Below are positions 7,375 to 15,784 of a stretch of DNA of 64,000 bases, one piece after another. The translations under genes were made by a program, and so were the position numbers. The notes below the pieces were generated by a model that ran no database searches, was not told the origin of the DNA, and saw only the letters and a program-made list of their open reading frames with translations. Origin of the DNA: Clostridiales bacterium (GTDB lineage Bacteria; Bacillota; Clostridia; Christensenellales; Borkfalkiaceae); contig SVIP01000002.1 of assembly GCA_015069425.1 (NCBI GenBank), positions 166,048 to 230,047 of the forward strand, in the 5' to 3' direction. How positions within the stretch are numbered: position 1 is the first letter of the stretch; each line of letters begins with the position of its first letter.

Positions 7375-7980
7375 TTACGCTTCAGTAACAATGACCGTTT
7401 CGCCAACTAAGTCACGATAAAACTCTGCACGAGAGGCTTGCATATAAGCGTTTACCCAAAGTGTACCGATACCGAAACAGAGTGAGCCGAGTATTAACCA
7501 ACCGATAAATGAAAGGTCAAGTAAAAATAATTTCATTTTGTGACCGTTCATTATTCTTCTGCTCTCATCAATAGCTTGGGTTGCGGTATATTCGGGGTGG
7601 TCTATCTTAAGAAAATATGCCATTGAATAAGAATACGACTTAACGATACCAGGAATAACGAAAAGAAGTGACCATAGTGCGGTAAACAAGGTTATTAATA
7701 AACCTAAAACAAGGTTGCCCGCAACGTCAACTTTGACGCCGTCAATTAGTATATTAAAATCGTCGTACTTAACAGTGTTTCTTGAACGGTATAAATAATA
7801 TTTATTAAGACCGATATTAACAATACCGATAATTAAAACACCTAAAAGGAATGAACTGGTAAAACCTATTACTGCACCTGCAATTAATGAAACCAGCAAT
7901 GCAAAAATCCATTCGTTGGTAAAAATACCGTTGCCAAGAGTTTTTCTTGCCTTTGCACGAAGTTCTGAGTTTGGAACCAT
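7375..7980 (-). CDS. DUF975 family integral membrane protein
   Basis: A 201-aa membrane protein of the DUF975 family, common in Bacillota, function unknown. It has about four or five helices. Family features seen are the start RAKARKTLGNG, the motif WSLLFVIPGIVKSYSYSMAY with its invariant PGI-K-Y-Y pattern, and ATQAIDESRRIMNGHK-KLF in the cytoplasmic loop before the last helices. It is monocistronic, with an AAGGAG Shine-Dalgarno upstream and its own terminator downstream. Confidence 0.88.
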   Translation of the reverse strand: MVPNSELRAKARKTLGNGIFTNEWIFALLVSLIAGAVIGFTSSFLLGVLIIGIVNIGLNKYYLYRSRNTVKYDDFNILIDGVKVDVAGNLVLGLLITLFTALWSLLFVIPGIVKSYSYSMAYFLKIDHPEYTATQAIDESRRIMNGHKMKLFLLDLSFIGWLILGSLCFGIGTLWVNAYMQASRAEFYRDLVGETVIVTEA

Positions 7981-8090
7981 AAATCTTTCTCCTTATATAA
8001 TATTTGCTCTATTAAAGACCTTTATAATTTTATTTTAGCACAATATATATAATTATGTCAATTTATAATTTATTATATGTTTTAAGAAAG

Positions 8091-8324
8091 TTAAATTTTT
8101 CTTTTGTACATATCGCTTGCTAAAGCATAAAAAGCCTCTCTCTTTTCGCAAAAATCTTTATATAATTTTTTTTGCTCTTCATTAAAGGTGTAAGATAAGT
8201 CATTTTCCGCAAGGCACATTTGACCGTAGGCAACTCTAAAATCAAAATCCATTTCACTGCGAATTTTATCCGCTAACTCTCCTATAGTTTTAGCAACTTC
8301 TTCATTAGTAACTTTCTTTCTCAT
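8091..8324 (-). CDS. hypothetical 77-aa protein behind a structured leader
   Basis: I do not recognise this protein. The frame runs further upstream to 8432, but the ATG at 8324 has a perfect GGAGG Shine-Dalgarno, and the extra codons would run through a terminator hairpin and leader RNA, so 8324 is the start. The product is helical, charged and soluble, beginning MRKKVTNEEVAKTIGELADK, with no membrane segment. Its mRNA has a strong promoter and a roughly 150-nt leader ending in an intrinsic terminator only 16 nt before the start codon, which suggests expression through attenuation. Confidence 0.75.
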   Translation of the reverse strand: MRKKVTNEEVAKTIGELADKIRSEMDFDFRVAYGQMCLAENDLSYTFNEEQKKLYKDFCEKREAFYALASDMYKRKI

Positions 8325-8340
8325 AAAAACCTCCAAAAAT

Positions 8341-8368
8341 AAAAAATGCGCTACCGTAAGGCAACGCA
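8341..8368 (-). terminator. intrinsic terminator or attenuator in the leader
   Basis: On the minus strand a 9-bp stem TGCGTTGCC / GGTAGCGCA with loop TTAC (two G-T pairs) precedes TTTTTTATTTTT. It lies between the leader RNA and the Shine-Dalgarno of the 77-aa gene. Confidence 0.85.
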
Positions 8369-8488
8369 CTAAAACGCACACCCTACAGTTTGCGACAGAA
8401 ATTCCATGTAACAGCATAGGAATTAAGGGCATACATTTTTAACAATAGTATGCCTATGCTGTTCAAAGAATATTTATTTCCATCGCAT
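8341..8488 (-). ncRNA. structured leader RNA of unknown class
   Basis: Transcription from the promoter at 8493-8521 should make about 148 nt before the terminator. The RNA has a long hairpin: AACAGCATAGG (8453-8463) pairs perfectly with CCTATGCTGTT (8410-8420), and inside it CATAC pairs with GTATG, leaving a lopsided internal loop CCCTTAATT. A segment with GTAGGGTGTGCG follows before the terminator. It could be a cis-acting leader or a stand-alone small RNA. I cannot assign it to a riboswitch class I know. Confidence 0.6.
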
Positions 8489-8492
8489 CGAC

Positions 8493-8521
8493 ATTATAAC
8501 ACAAATATAAATAAATATCAA
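8493..8521 (-). promoter_or_regulatory. sigma-A promoter of the leader RNA
   Basis: On the minus strand TTGATA (8516-8521), 17-bp spacer, TATAAT (8493-8498). It is a near-consensus promoter starting transcription near 8488. Confidence 0.8.
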
Positions 8522-8530
8522 GCGGTTTTA

Positions 8531-8565
8531 AAAAAGAAACCCCAACTTCTTGGAAGTTGGGGTTT
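8531..8565 (-). terminator. intrinsic terminator of the PEP carboxykinase gene
   Basis: A 13-bp perfect stem AAACCCCAACTTC / GAAGTTGGGGTTT with a 3-nt loop, followed on the minus strand by CTTTTTT. Confidence 0.9.
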
Positions 8566-8579
8566 AAGTTTACTTTAAC

Positions 8580-10355
8580 TTATTTGTCTAAGTTTTTCTT
8601 TAAGTTGTCGAGTTGAGCGTAAAGTTCAGCAGGTACTCTTGTTAATTCACCGTAGAATTGTTCGATTCCTTCTGCTTCTTTCTTCCAGTTTTCAGTATCA
8701 ACAGTTAAAAGATCCTTAATAGTTTCTAAGCTTACGTCTTCTAAGCCTTCAATATTAATGTCTTCTGCCTTAGGTACGAAACCGATAGGTGTTTCAACTG
8801 CGTCAACCTTATCTTCACAACGGTCGATAATCCAATCGAGAACACGCATATTGTCACCAAATCCCGGCCAAATGAAGTTGCCGTTATCATCAGTTCTGAA
8901 CCAGTTTACGTTGAAAATCTTAGGTTTGTTAGCAATCTTTTCGCCCATTTCAATCCAGTGATTGAAGTAATCACCCATATTGTAACCAACGAACGGACGC
9001 ATAGCCATTGGGTCACGACGAACAACACCTACAGCGCCTGTTGCAGCAGCGGTAGTTTCACTTGCCATGATTGAACCAACGAATACACCGTTGTTCCAGT
9101 CTTTACTTTGATATACGAGCGGTGCGGTCTTAGCACGTCTGCCACCGAATACGATTGCAGATAGTGGAACGCCGTTTGGTGCTTCAAATTGGTCAGAAAT
9201 ACAAGGACAGTTGATAGCAGGTGCAGTGAAACGGCTGTTGGGGTGTGCGCCCTTAATTGCCTTACCATCTGCATCTTTCATATCGCCGTTCCAAGGATTA
9301 CCCTTCCAGTCGATAGCGTTCTTAGGAGGATTTTTATCAAGACCTTCCCACCAAACTGTGTTGTCGTCAAGATTTTGAACAACGTTGGTGAAAATGGTGT
9401 TTTTCATTGTAGATTTAAGTGCGTTGGGGTTAGATTTTAAGTTTGTTCCAGGAGCAACGCCAAAGAAACCGTTTTCTGGGTTTACAGCCCAAAGTCTTCC
9501 GTCTTCGCCAACTCTAATCCAAGCGATATCGTCGCCAACACATTCAATCTTATAACCTTTATCAAGATAACTCTTAGGTGGAATAAGCATTGCGAGGTTG
9601 GTTTTACCACAAGCAGACGGGAAAGCTGCTGCGATATATTTCTTTTCGCCCTTTGGATTGGTGATTCCTAAAATAAGCATATGTTCAGCCATCCAACCTT
9701 CGGTCTTACCAAGGTAAGATGCGATACGGAGTGCGAAACATTTTTTACCTAAAAGAACGTTACCACCATAGTTAGAGTTGATACTCATAATGGTATTTTC
9801 TTCTGGGAAATGCATAATATATCTCTTTTCTTCAGAAAGTTCTGCATAAGAGTGTAATCCCTTAATGAAGTCGCCGTCGCCCAATGCGTCGATAACAGCC
9901 TTGCCAACTCTGGTCATAATAGCCATATTTAATACAACGTAGATAGAGTCGGTAAGTTCGATACCGATTTTAGAGAACTTACTGCCAACAGCACCCATTG
10001 AATAAGGAATAACGTACATGGTTCTGCCTTTCATAACGCCTTTAAAAAGGTCGTTCATAAGAGCCATTGCTTCGCCAGTTTCCATCCAGTTGTTGATAGG
10101 AGCAGAGTCTTCTTTCTTCTTAGAACAAATAAAGGTTCTTCCTTCAACTCTCGCAACGTCGTTTACTGTCGTGCGGTGAAGATAACAGCCGGGTAATTTT
10201 TCTTGATTGAGTTTAATCAAAATATTTTCTTCAACGGCTTGCTTTCTGAACGCTTCGAGTTGTTCTTCACTACCGTCAACCCAAACGATATTGTCTGGTT
10301 GACAAAGCACTTTTGTTTCCTGGATAAAATCCAGAACTTTCTTGTTTGTCGTCAT
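8580..10355 (-). CDS. pckG: phosphoenolpyruvate carboxykinase (GTP)
   Basis: This 591-aa enzyme interconverts oxaloacetate + GTP and phosphoenolpyruvate + GDP + CO2. In anaerobes it often runs in the carboxylating direction during fermentation. The GTP-type family is recognised by the P-loop FPSACGKTNLAML (about residues 245-257), the substrate loop with RVEGRTFICS, the nucleotide-base region IMASETTAAATGAVG and the GGRRAKTAPLVYQ stretch. Length is as expected for the GTP class. It has its own strong promoter, an unusually long leader of about 190 nt, and a strong terminator. The start is preceded by AAGGAGAA. Confidence 0.97.
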   Translation of the reverse strand: MTTNKKVLDFIQETKVLCQPDNIVWVDGSEEQLEAFRKQAVEENILIKLNQEKLPGCYLHRTTVNDVARVEGRTFICSKKKEDSAPINNWMETGEAMALMNDLFKGVMKGRTMYVIPYSMGAVGSKFSKIGIELTDSIYVVLNMAIMTRVGKAVIDALGDGDFIKGLHSYAELSEEKRYIMHFPEENTIMSINSNYGGNVLLGKKCFALRIASYLGKTEGWMAEHMLILGITNPKGEKKYIAAAFPSACGKTNLAMLIPPKSYLDKGYKIECVGDDIAWIRVGEDGRLWAVNPENGFFGVAPGTNLKSNPNALKSTMKNTIFTNVVQNLDDNTVWWEGLDKNPPKNAIDWKGNPWNGDMKDADGKAIKGAHPNSRFTAPAINCPCISDQFEAPNGVPLSAIVFGGRRAKTAPLVYQSKDWNNGVFVGSIMASETTAAATGAVGVVRRDPMAMRPFVGYNMGDYFNHWIEMGEKIANKPKIFNVNWFRTDDNGNFIWPGFGDNMRVLDWIIDRCEDKVDAVETPIGFVPKAEDINIEGLEDVSLETIKDLLTVDTENWKKEAEGIEQFYGELTRVPAELYAQLDNLKKNLDK

Positions 10356-10746
10356 AATATATTCTCCTTATGTAGTCCGGTTTACTCCGGCTTTTTTTAC
10401 TTTATTTAGTATTTTTTATTTGCGATTAAGTTATTCCTACTTTGTTATACACCTATTACAAAATTGTTAAATCATTAATTAAACACTATCAATTTTAAGC
10501 ATTAATTAAAATACAATATTTGCACAAAATCTAAAAAACTTTTTTGTTCCGCATTATAATTGTATCATACCTTTTGTCAAAAGTAAAGACATTGTTAGCC
10601 ATTTTTTTATTTTTTTGCTTTTTTGAAAATTTTTCTTTTTCACGATTTTTTTATCTTTTTCGACCATATCGTTTCTTTTTTTCTTCCTAACAACATATAT
10701 ACTATAATAAAGTTGGCTATGTGCATTATTTAGATAGGAAAATAAA
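10356..10746. other. divergent intergenic region with long pckG leader
   Basis: This 391-bp gap separates divergent genes. The pckG promoter at 10553-10580 implies a leader of about 190 nt. A small CCGG-stem hairpin (10374-10390) sits 20-30 nt before the pckG start. On the plus strand a TATAAT at 10703-10708 serves the 356-aa gene, and the DNA from 10590 to 10690 is dominated by T-runs. I see no open reading frame or known riboswitch. Confidence 0.6.
10553..10580 (-). promoter_or_regulatory. sigma-A promoter of pckG
   Basis: On the minus strand TTGACA (10575-10580), 16-bp spacer, TATAAT (10553-10558). Both boxes are perfect consensus. Confidence 0.8.
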
Positions 10747-11817
10747 ATGAAGTTTATAAAAAAATCTCTCGTATTAAAAGAAGTTGAAAAAGGATATTCG
10801 GTTAGCGATAAACCTCTCAGCGGTATTGCTCGTCTTGAAACCGAATGTGGTGTTTCAGAATTTTATCTAACGGTAATAAACAGTTTGCCCGTATCTGATG
10901 CCGAATACTTTGCCTGCCTTTATAATTCGGTTGATAAAATGGTTTTGCTCTCTTTAGGAAAACGCCCTGCGTCTTTCCGTTCGCCAATCGAAAATTATGA
11001 TTGCACAAAACCCATTGCCATCGGCTTAGCGGTTATTAAGGACGATATTCCAATAACGGTTGCTTTCGCAAAAGAGCCAAACTGTAATCTTTCTTTAAGC
11101 GATTTTAAGCGTGCACTTGCGGAAAAATGTTTACAAGATAGAAAAACACGCCACAAAGAAACGCCACCTATTGAACCTATTAAAGAACCCGAACAAGTAG
11201 AAAAAATAGAAGAGCCTAAAGAAGATTTTAATACGCCCGAAGAAGTCGAAGTTTATGAAAAGTACAATGACGAGGCGGTTGCCACTGAGAATTATTTTGA
11301 CTTTGATGAAACGCAAGAAAAACTAAACGCCATAAAGGAGTATGATTTTGTTCGTTTACAGCCTAAAAATGAACTGCCAACTGATAAAAGCCAAGAAAAA
11401 GCGAAGCAAAGCCCAAAAATCTTTGACAGTTTTCAAGATGAAAAGAACGCTGATTTCGGCGAAAAACTTAAAGAAGAACAGCCTTTCTTCCTATCAGTTA
11501 GTGCAGAGTTGACTTCAATATTAAATAAATTTCCACCCGAAGAAGGACTAAACAAACTTTTCCCCGACGGAAAGTTCGTTAAAATCAATTATTCTGCCGA
11601 TAAATTCTACGTCGTGGGGTTAATTAAAGAAAACGGAAAGGAAAAGTACGTTTGCTACGGTGTTCCCGCAGTCTATTCCCCCACTCCACCCAAAGAACTT
11701 GCCGGATATTGCTCCTTTATCCCTCTTTCTATCTTCGATTTAAATGGAGACGGATACTGGATGATGTTCCAAGATGCACTCACGGGTAAATGTATTAATG
11801 CGTCGCCTATAGAATAA
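10747..11817 (+). CDS. hypothetical two-domain protein with acidic linker
   Basis: A 356-aa protein I cannot name. An N-terminal alpha/beta region (about 1-135) has strands such as SEFYLTVINSLP and AEYFACLYNSVDKMVLLSLG. A proline- and glutamate-rich, probably disordered linker follows (about 138-245), with repeated PIEPIKEPEQ-type sequence. A C-terminal domain (about 245-356) contains FPEGKFVKI-like sequence and ends GYWMMFQDALTGKC. No signal peptide or membrane helix is visible, so it is cytoplasmic. The layout recalls clostridial envelope or division-linked proteins. The CvpA-like gene follows 78 bp downstream in the same direction. A TATAAT precedes it and AGGAAAA provides a modest Shine-Dalgarno. 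Confidence 0.7.
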   Translation: MKFIKKSLVLKEVEKGYSVSDKPLSGIARLETECGVSEFYLTVINSLPVSDAEYFACLYNSVDKMVLLSLGKRPASFRSPIENYDCTKPIAIGLAVIKDDIPITVAFAKEPNCNLSLSDFKRALAEKCLQDRKTRHKETPPIEPIKEPEQVEKIEEPKEDFNTPEEVEVYEKYNDEAVATENYFDFDETQEKLNAIKEYDFVRLQPKNELPTDKSQEKAKQSPKIFDSFQDEKNADFGEKLKEEQPFFLSVSAELTSILNKFPPEEGLNKLFPDGKFVKINYSADKFYVVGLIKENGKEKYVCYGVPAVYSPTPPKELAGYCSFIPLSIFDLNGDGYWMMFQDALTGKCINASPIE

Positions 11818-11895
11818 TTTTAAATTTTTTTCAAAAACGTTGTAATTTATTTTTTAATGCGGTATAATTAAAGAAAGTGTTTTAAGGATTTCTTT

Positions 11896-12465
11896 ATGAT
11901 AACTGCTGATTATATCGCAATAATCGCCTTTTTGGCTTTAATAATTATCGGTGCGTGGGTTGGTTTCGGAAGAGGACTCGACCTCATTACTCGTGGTTTC
12001 GTCGGCTCGGCTATTTCCGTGGTCGCTTGTTATTTTATTTACGGCATTGTTCTCGATTGGGGATTCGTGCAAAGTCTGCTCGCAAAATTCGTTGAGTTTA
12101 TGCAATCGCAACAAACGGGCTTTTGCGACTTTTTGCTCTCAATCAGAATAGATATGATTGTTTTCTTTGCCGTCCTCTTCTTACTCGTTCAATTAGTAAG
12201 AAAACTTGCCATTGCCATTATTAGAAATTTCTTTGAGATAGACCTTTTGGCAATGCGCTTAATAAATAAAGTTTTGGGTGTTGCCCTTGCCTTATTCGTT
12301 GCACTCGCACTCACGCTTATTGTTTTCCAACTAATCACCTGGGCGGGCGAAGACACTGTCAATACGGTTGCCGAAGCATTTAAGGGTAGTGCGTTAGGTA
12401 TTGACAATTTATTTTTTAATAACCCCTTAAACTCAATAATAGAAAGCATAAAGTTAGCAAAATAA
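11896..12465 (+). CDS. CvpA-like membrane protein
   Basis: A 189-aa protein with four predicted helices (about 5-25, 30-52, 77-97, 125-150) and the general plan of the CvpA/colicin V production family: an N-terminal [20 protein letters not shown] segment whose GxxRG-like turn ([13 protein letters not shown]) is typical, then a membrane core and a soluble tail. CvpA proteins affect envelope stress and purine-linked growth phenotypes, but the molecular role is not settled. AAGGA precedes the ATG and a TATAAT lies about 30 bp upstream, so it probably has its own promoter in addition to read-through. Confidence 0.72.
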
Positions 12466-12484
12466 AACTAATAATAAAAGTAAA

Positions 12485-12522
12485 AACGCCGAGATTGTGA
12501 AAAATCTCGGCGTTAATTTTTT
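12485..12522. terminator. bidirectional intrinsic terminator
   Basis: A 12-bp stem AACGCCGAGATT / AATCTCGGCGTT with a 6-nt loop; T-run on the plus strand and a shorter one on the minus strand. It separates the convergent CvpA-like and sugar-kinase genes. Confidence 0.88.
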
Positions 12523-12524
12523 TA

Positions 12525-13628
12525 CTATTCTTCGAAGTTATTTATTATTTCTTGCATCTTATCAAGATTTTTCTCCATTTCGGAAACTAACTTAAACTGT
12601 CCTCTTGCACGGTCTAAGTTTTGACCATCTCTGGTCGTGTGGAAATACACGTCACCCTCAAGATAGTCGGTCAAAAATCTTATGCCACACTCGTAAGTCA
12701 TAAGTATTGCACCATAAGCAAGATTTTCTTTTTCTATCTTTGTTATCGAACCTTTTAGTGCCGACAAATATCCTTTAGCGTACGCACTGAAAAGTTCTAA
12801 GTTAAAGTTAATCTTAGATAAATCGTGTTCGTCCTCTTTAGCGGTGTTACAACCAAAACGAATACTGTCGCCAAAATCGTAACAAATACTGCCAGGCATA
12901 ATAGTATCAAGGTCAATTACCGCAACAGGCTCGCCCGAAACAGCGTCTAACATTACGTTGTTCAATTTAGTGTCGTTATGTGTAACCTTTGTTGGCATTT
13001 GACCGCTTTCTAATAACGAAACGATTTTGCCACAAAGTTCCTTTCTGCCGGTTGCAAACTTTATTTCCTCTTGCACTTCTTTGACACGCCCAACCTTGTC
13101 GCAGTTTATTGCGTTAATTAGGTTTTCGTAACGCCTTTTAGTGTTATGAAAGTCCTTTATGACTTCCACTAATTTGCTTGCGTCAAACTGGGCAAGAAGA
13201 TTTGCAAAATTTCCAAAAGCCACTGCGCTTTGATAAAAATATTCGGGCTTTTCTATTTTCTGATATGCAATTGCATCGGTTATAAATAAATACATTCTAT
13301 AATAACCGCAATCTTCTTCATTAAAGTAATGAGTCTTACCATCTTTAGTGTAAACCAAAGTAAGACTTTCCCTATTAGGATTCCCACCCCTTTTTGTAAT
13401 CATTTCGCGGTTAAATTCGGTTACTAGCCTTATATTATTCATAAGCCCGTCAACGTCTTTAAACACGTTATTGTTGATTTTTTGCAAAATGTACTGCGTT
13501 TCTTTTCCCTCGTCTCGCATTACTACTAAATAGGTACTGTTAATATGCCCCTCCCCGTACCTTTCACAACTAACCAATTCTCCGCTTAAATCAAATTTTT
13601 CTACAATTTTTTTATATCTACTTAACAT
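12525..13628 (-). CDS. APH-family sugar kinase (NahK-like), predicted N-acetylhexosamine kinase
   Basis: A 367-aa kinase with the aminoglycoside-phosphotransferase fold. The catalytic loop is THNDTKLNNVM (about 216-226) and the metal-binding segment is VAVIDLDTIMPG (about 235-246), followed by CYDFGDSIRFGC. The THNDTKLNNV form and the length match N-acetylhexosamine 1-kinases (NahK) rather than antibiotic kinases, so a sugar 1-kinase role is likely. That would fit the HexNAc-releasing enzymes encoded later in the window. No Shine-Dalgarno is visible before the ATG, and a weak TAATAT box lies 6 nt upstream. The rhamnose isomerase gene is the upstream neighbour on the same strand. Confidence 0.78.
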   Translation of the reverse strand: MLSRYKKIVEKFDLSGELVSCERYGEGHINSTYLVVMRDEGKETQYILQKINNNVFKDVDGLMNNIRLVTEFNREMITKRGGNPNRESLTLVYTKDGKTHYFNEEDCGYYRMYLFITDAIAYQKIEKPEYFYQSAVAFGNFANLLAQFDASKLVEVIKDFHNTKRRYENLINAINCDKVGRVKEVQEEIKFATGRKELCGKIVSLLESGQMPTKVTHNDTKLNNVMLDAVSGEPVAVIDLDTIMPGSICYDFGDSIRFGCNTAKEDEHDLSKINFNLELFSAYAKGYLSALKGSITKIEKENLAYGAILMTYECGIRFLTDYLEGDVYFHTTRDGQNLDRARGQFKLVSEMEKNLDKMQEIINNFEE

Positions 13629-13726
13629 ATTTATATATTAACACAGTTTTTCTTGAAAGGCTTTATAAATAAAGACCCCTTTTTTACACAAAAGTATTTT
13701 TTTAAATCAGAGTAGCCTTTAGAACA

Positions 13727-13761
13727 AACGCCCGCTTTTGCTAAGGGCAAAAGCGGGCGTT
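13727..13761 (-). terminator. strong hairpin between rhaA and the sugar kinase
   Basis: A perfect 15-bp stem AACGCCCGCTTTTGC / GCAAAAGCGGGCGTT with a 5-nt loop. The T-run after it on the minus strand is short (TTTGTTCT), so termination may be partial. Confidence 0.75.
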
Positions 13762-13779
13762 CTTGCTATGTTTATTAAT

Positions 13780-15033
13780 TTATTTTCTATTTGCTAAAAC
13801 TTCGGTTTCGTATTTTTCGATTTCCGACCAAAGCGTACAGTCTGTCGGTGCATTATTGCGTTTGCAGTATTCGTTCCAAACGTCGCCAAACGGCAATACT
13901 TTAACTGCTTCTTGTGCTATTATCAGTTCTGATAATTTATTATTGTCTTGCAATTCTTTGAGTTTTTTGTTCGGTGTTAGCATTGCAAGTAAAAGTGCTT
14001 TTTGCCAACTCCTATATCCTATTACCCAAGATGCAATTCTATTTATGCTTGCGTCAAAATAGTCAAGCGCCATATATACTTTATCAAGAGCGTCACAGCG
14101 CACTATTTCTTTAGCCATTTCTTTTGTTTCATCGTCAAATAAAACGGTATGGTCGCTATCCCAACGAATTGGTCTTGTTATATGGAGTGCTATTTCTGGG
14201 AAAAATGCAAGAAGTGCTGGGATTTTATCAGAAACAACTTCGGTTGGGTGATAATGTCCGTTATCCATAAGTGGCAAACAACCGTCGTGCATTGCCGCAA
14301 AAGAAAGAGCAAATTCTGCTGAGCCTACTGTATATGCCTCAACGCCAATACCAAAAACTTTACTTTCTACACAAGGTTTAACCTTGCTCTTATCGTACGG
14401 AATAGAAAGAATGGCTTCTATACTTTCTTTATAACGAACTCTTGGCCCCATTCTGTCTGCAGGAATATCTTTATATCCGTCACCTGTCCAGATATTCATA
14501 ACGCATGGAACTCCCGTTTCGTTTGCAAAATATTCAGATATTCTTACGCACGCTTGTCCGTGAGCAATCCAGAAATCTCTAGTAGCCTTATCAGGGCTTG
14601 ACAAGGTCAATCCATCTTTAACTTTTGCGTGTGAGAAGAAAGTTGGGTTAAAGTCTAAGCCTACGTTATATTTTTTTGCAAGGTCAACCCACTTCTTAAA
14701 ATGTCTTGGCTCAATTTTATCTCTATCTACAAATCCGTCCTCTTCAAAAATAGCATAACAAGCGTGAACGTTAATTTTTTTAGCGCCAGGGCATAAATTC
14801 ATAACCTTTTCCATATCAGCCATAAGTTCTTCTGGGTTTCTAGCTTTACCCATATAGTTACCAGTCGTTTGAATACCACCTGTAAGTGGACCGTCTTGGT
14901 CAAACCCTTTAACGTCATCACCTTGCCAACAATGCAATGATACAGGAATATTTTTAAGGCTATCAATAACGGCTTCGGTATCTATACCGTATTTAGCGTA
15001 TATTTCTTTTGCAGAATCGTATCTGTTACACAT
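13780..15033 (-). CDS. rhaA: L-rhamnose isomerase
   Basis: This 417-aa enzyme converts L-rhamnose to L-rhamnulose with Mn2+. It is recognised by the N-terminus YAKYGIDTEAVIDSLKNIPV, SLHCWQGDDVKGFD, KINVHACYAIFE, and the metal-binding run GLDFNPTFFSHAKVKDGLTL with SVHDNGHYHPTE-like LMDNGHYHPTEVV. Length and order match RhaA. It has a good promoter (15067-15095) and a GGAGA Shine-Dalgarno. No rhamnulokinase or rhamnulose-phosphate aldolase is adjacent, so the rest of the pathway must lie elsewhere. Confidence 0.97.
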   Translation of the reverse strand: MCNRYDSAKEIYAKYGIDTEAVIDSLKNIPVSLHCWQGDDVKGFDQDGPLTGGIQTTGNYMGKARNPEELMADMEKVMNLCPGAKKINVHACYAIFEEDGFVDRDKIEPRHFKKWVDLAKKYNVGLDFNPTFFSHAKVKDGLTLSSPDKATRDFWIAHGQACVRISEYFANETGVPCVMNIWTGDGYKDIPADRMGPRVRYKESIEAILSIPYDKSKVKPCVESKVFGIGVEAYTVGSAEFALSFAAMHDGCLPLMDNGHYHPTEVVSDKIPALLAFFPEIALHITRPIRWDSDHTVLFDDETKEMAKEIVRCDALDKVYMALDYFDASINRIASWVIGYRSWQKALLLAMLTPNKKLKELQDNNKLSELIIAQEAVKVLPFGDVWNEYCKRNNAPTDCTLWSEIEKYETEVLANRK

Positions 15034-15066
15034 AAATTAGTCTCCTAAAATTTATTAATTTTGTAT

Positions 15067-15095
15067 ATTGTATCATAAAAAAAGGCTGAGGTCAA
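15067..15095 (-). promoter_or_regulatory. sigma-A promoter of rhaA
   Basis: On the minus strand TTGACC (15090-15095), 17-bp spacer, TACAAT (15067-15072), about 34 bp upstream of the rhaA start. Confidence 0.75.
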
Positions 15096-15175
15096 CAGAA
15101 AGTTTTTAAAATTTTACCTCAAACAGTGTAAATACTTGCTTTTTTTAATTTGTTATGATAAAATAACACTTGCTT

Positions 15176-15258
15176 GCGAGCATGGCGGAATTGGCAGACG
15201 CGCTAGACTTAGGATCTAGTGGGAGACCGTGGGGGTTCAAGTCCCTTTGCTCGCACCA
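15176..15258 (+). tRNA. tRNA-Leu (UAG anticodon)
   Basis: A class II tRNA. The acceptor stem GCGAGCA pairs with TGCTCGC. The anticodon stem CTAGA / TCTAG encloses loop CTTAGGA, giving anticodon UAG, which reads CUN leucine codons. There is a long variable arm and the T-loop GGTTCAAGTCC. The discriminator A and an encoded CCA end at 15258. The 3' end is the left boundary of a small genomic island. Confidence 0.97.
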
Positions 15259-15260
15259 AA
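15238..15260 (+). repeat. left attachment-type direct repeat inside tRNA-Leu
   Basis: 23 bp covering the T-arm and 3' end of tRNA-Leu (CAAGTCCC to CACCAAA). The same 23 bases occur at 17672-17694. This is the usual mark of site-specific integration into a tRNA 3' end. Confidence 0.85.
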
Positions 15261-15266
15261 AGAGAG

Positions 15267-15313
15267 AAATCCGAAATTATTGCCAATCGGCGATGGTTTC
15301 GGATTTCTTGTTT
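15267..15313 (+). terminator. hairpin after tRNA-Leu
   Basis: A 10-bp stem AAATCCGAAA / TTTCGGATTT (15267-15276, 15297-15306) with a 20-nt loop, then CTTGTTTAT. It is a likely terminator for the tRNA, now inside the island. Confidence 0.6.
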
Positions 15314-15644
15314 ATATATAATATTCAGGTTTCAATGCTTTTTTGCTGATTATGACATTGGATGTGTCTAATAACACTTTTGGAGTTTTTTTCAGATATT
15401 GATAGAGAATATAAACACCTTTATTAAATGAATCAAGCTGTTCAAGAATTTTGGACAGCTTTTCTTTATAGTAGTCAGCTTCATATTTGTTTGGTGTTTG
15501 ATATCCATTTATTGAATGCGGACGATCAGTATTATAGAACTCCCTAAATTGAGTAATGGAACGAAACAGATCTTTTTCAAAGCGATAATCGACAGAGATA
15601 AGATAATAATCTGAATAAGTTGTAGTATATTGACAAAATGGCAA
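15312..15644 (-). pseudogene. truncated IS3-type transposase (integrase core 3' end)
   Basis: The frame contains FREFYNTDRPHSINGYQTP, the C-terminal signature of the rve integrase core of IS3-family transposases, followed by NKYEADYYKEK. The DDE catalytic residues upstream are absent. Translation upstream of about 15600 gives unrelated sequence, so the N-terminal two thirds have been lost. No terminal inverted repeats are evident. The remnant lies inside the tRNA-Leu-bounded island, and the promoter of the hydrolase gene overlaps its broken end, which reads the other way. Confidence 0.75.
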
Positions 15645-15658
15645 AATTATTGTACAAT
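15630..15658 (+). promoter_or_regulatory. sigma-A promoter of the island hydrolase
   Basis: TTGACA (15630-15635), 17-bp spacer, TACAAT (15653-15658). It overlaps the truncated end of the transposase remnant. Confidence 0.75.
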
Positions 15659-15784
15659 TGAGAAGGGAAAATAAGGTCTTGGATTATGAAAGAAATAGAA
15701 AATATTAAGAATGTTTTTATCCATACTATTATAGGATTTTCAATAAAAAGCAACGAAAGGGATCCTAAGAAAGGGGAGGAAAAT

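Noticed and set aside
8341-8490. T-box leader upstream of the 77-aa gene
   Set aside because: AGGGTG is present but the leader is too short for stem I, lacks the T-box TGGN bulge sequence, and the downstream gene is not an aminoacyl-tRNA synthetase or amino-acid gene.
15686-15784. Longer start for the S15/CocE hydrolase
   Set aside because: The 33 extra codons lack family similarity and the ATG at 15785 has a much stronger ribosome site.
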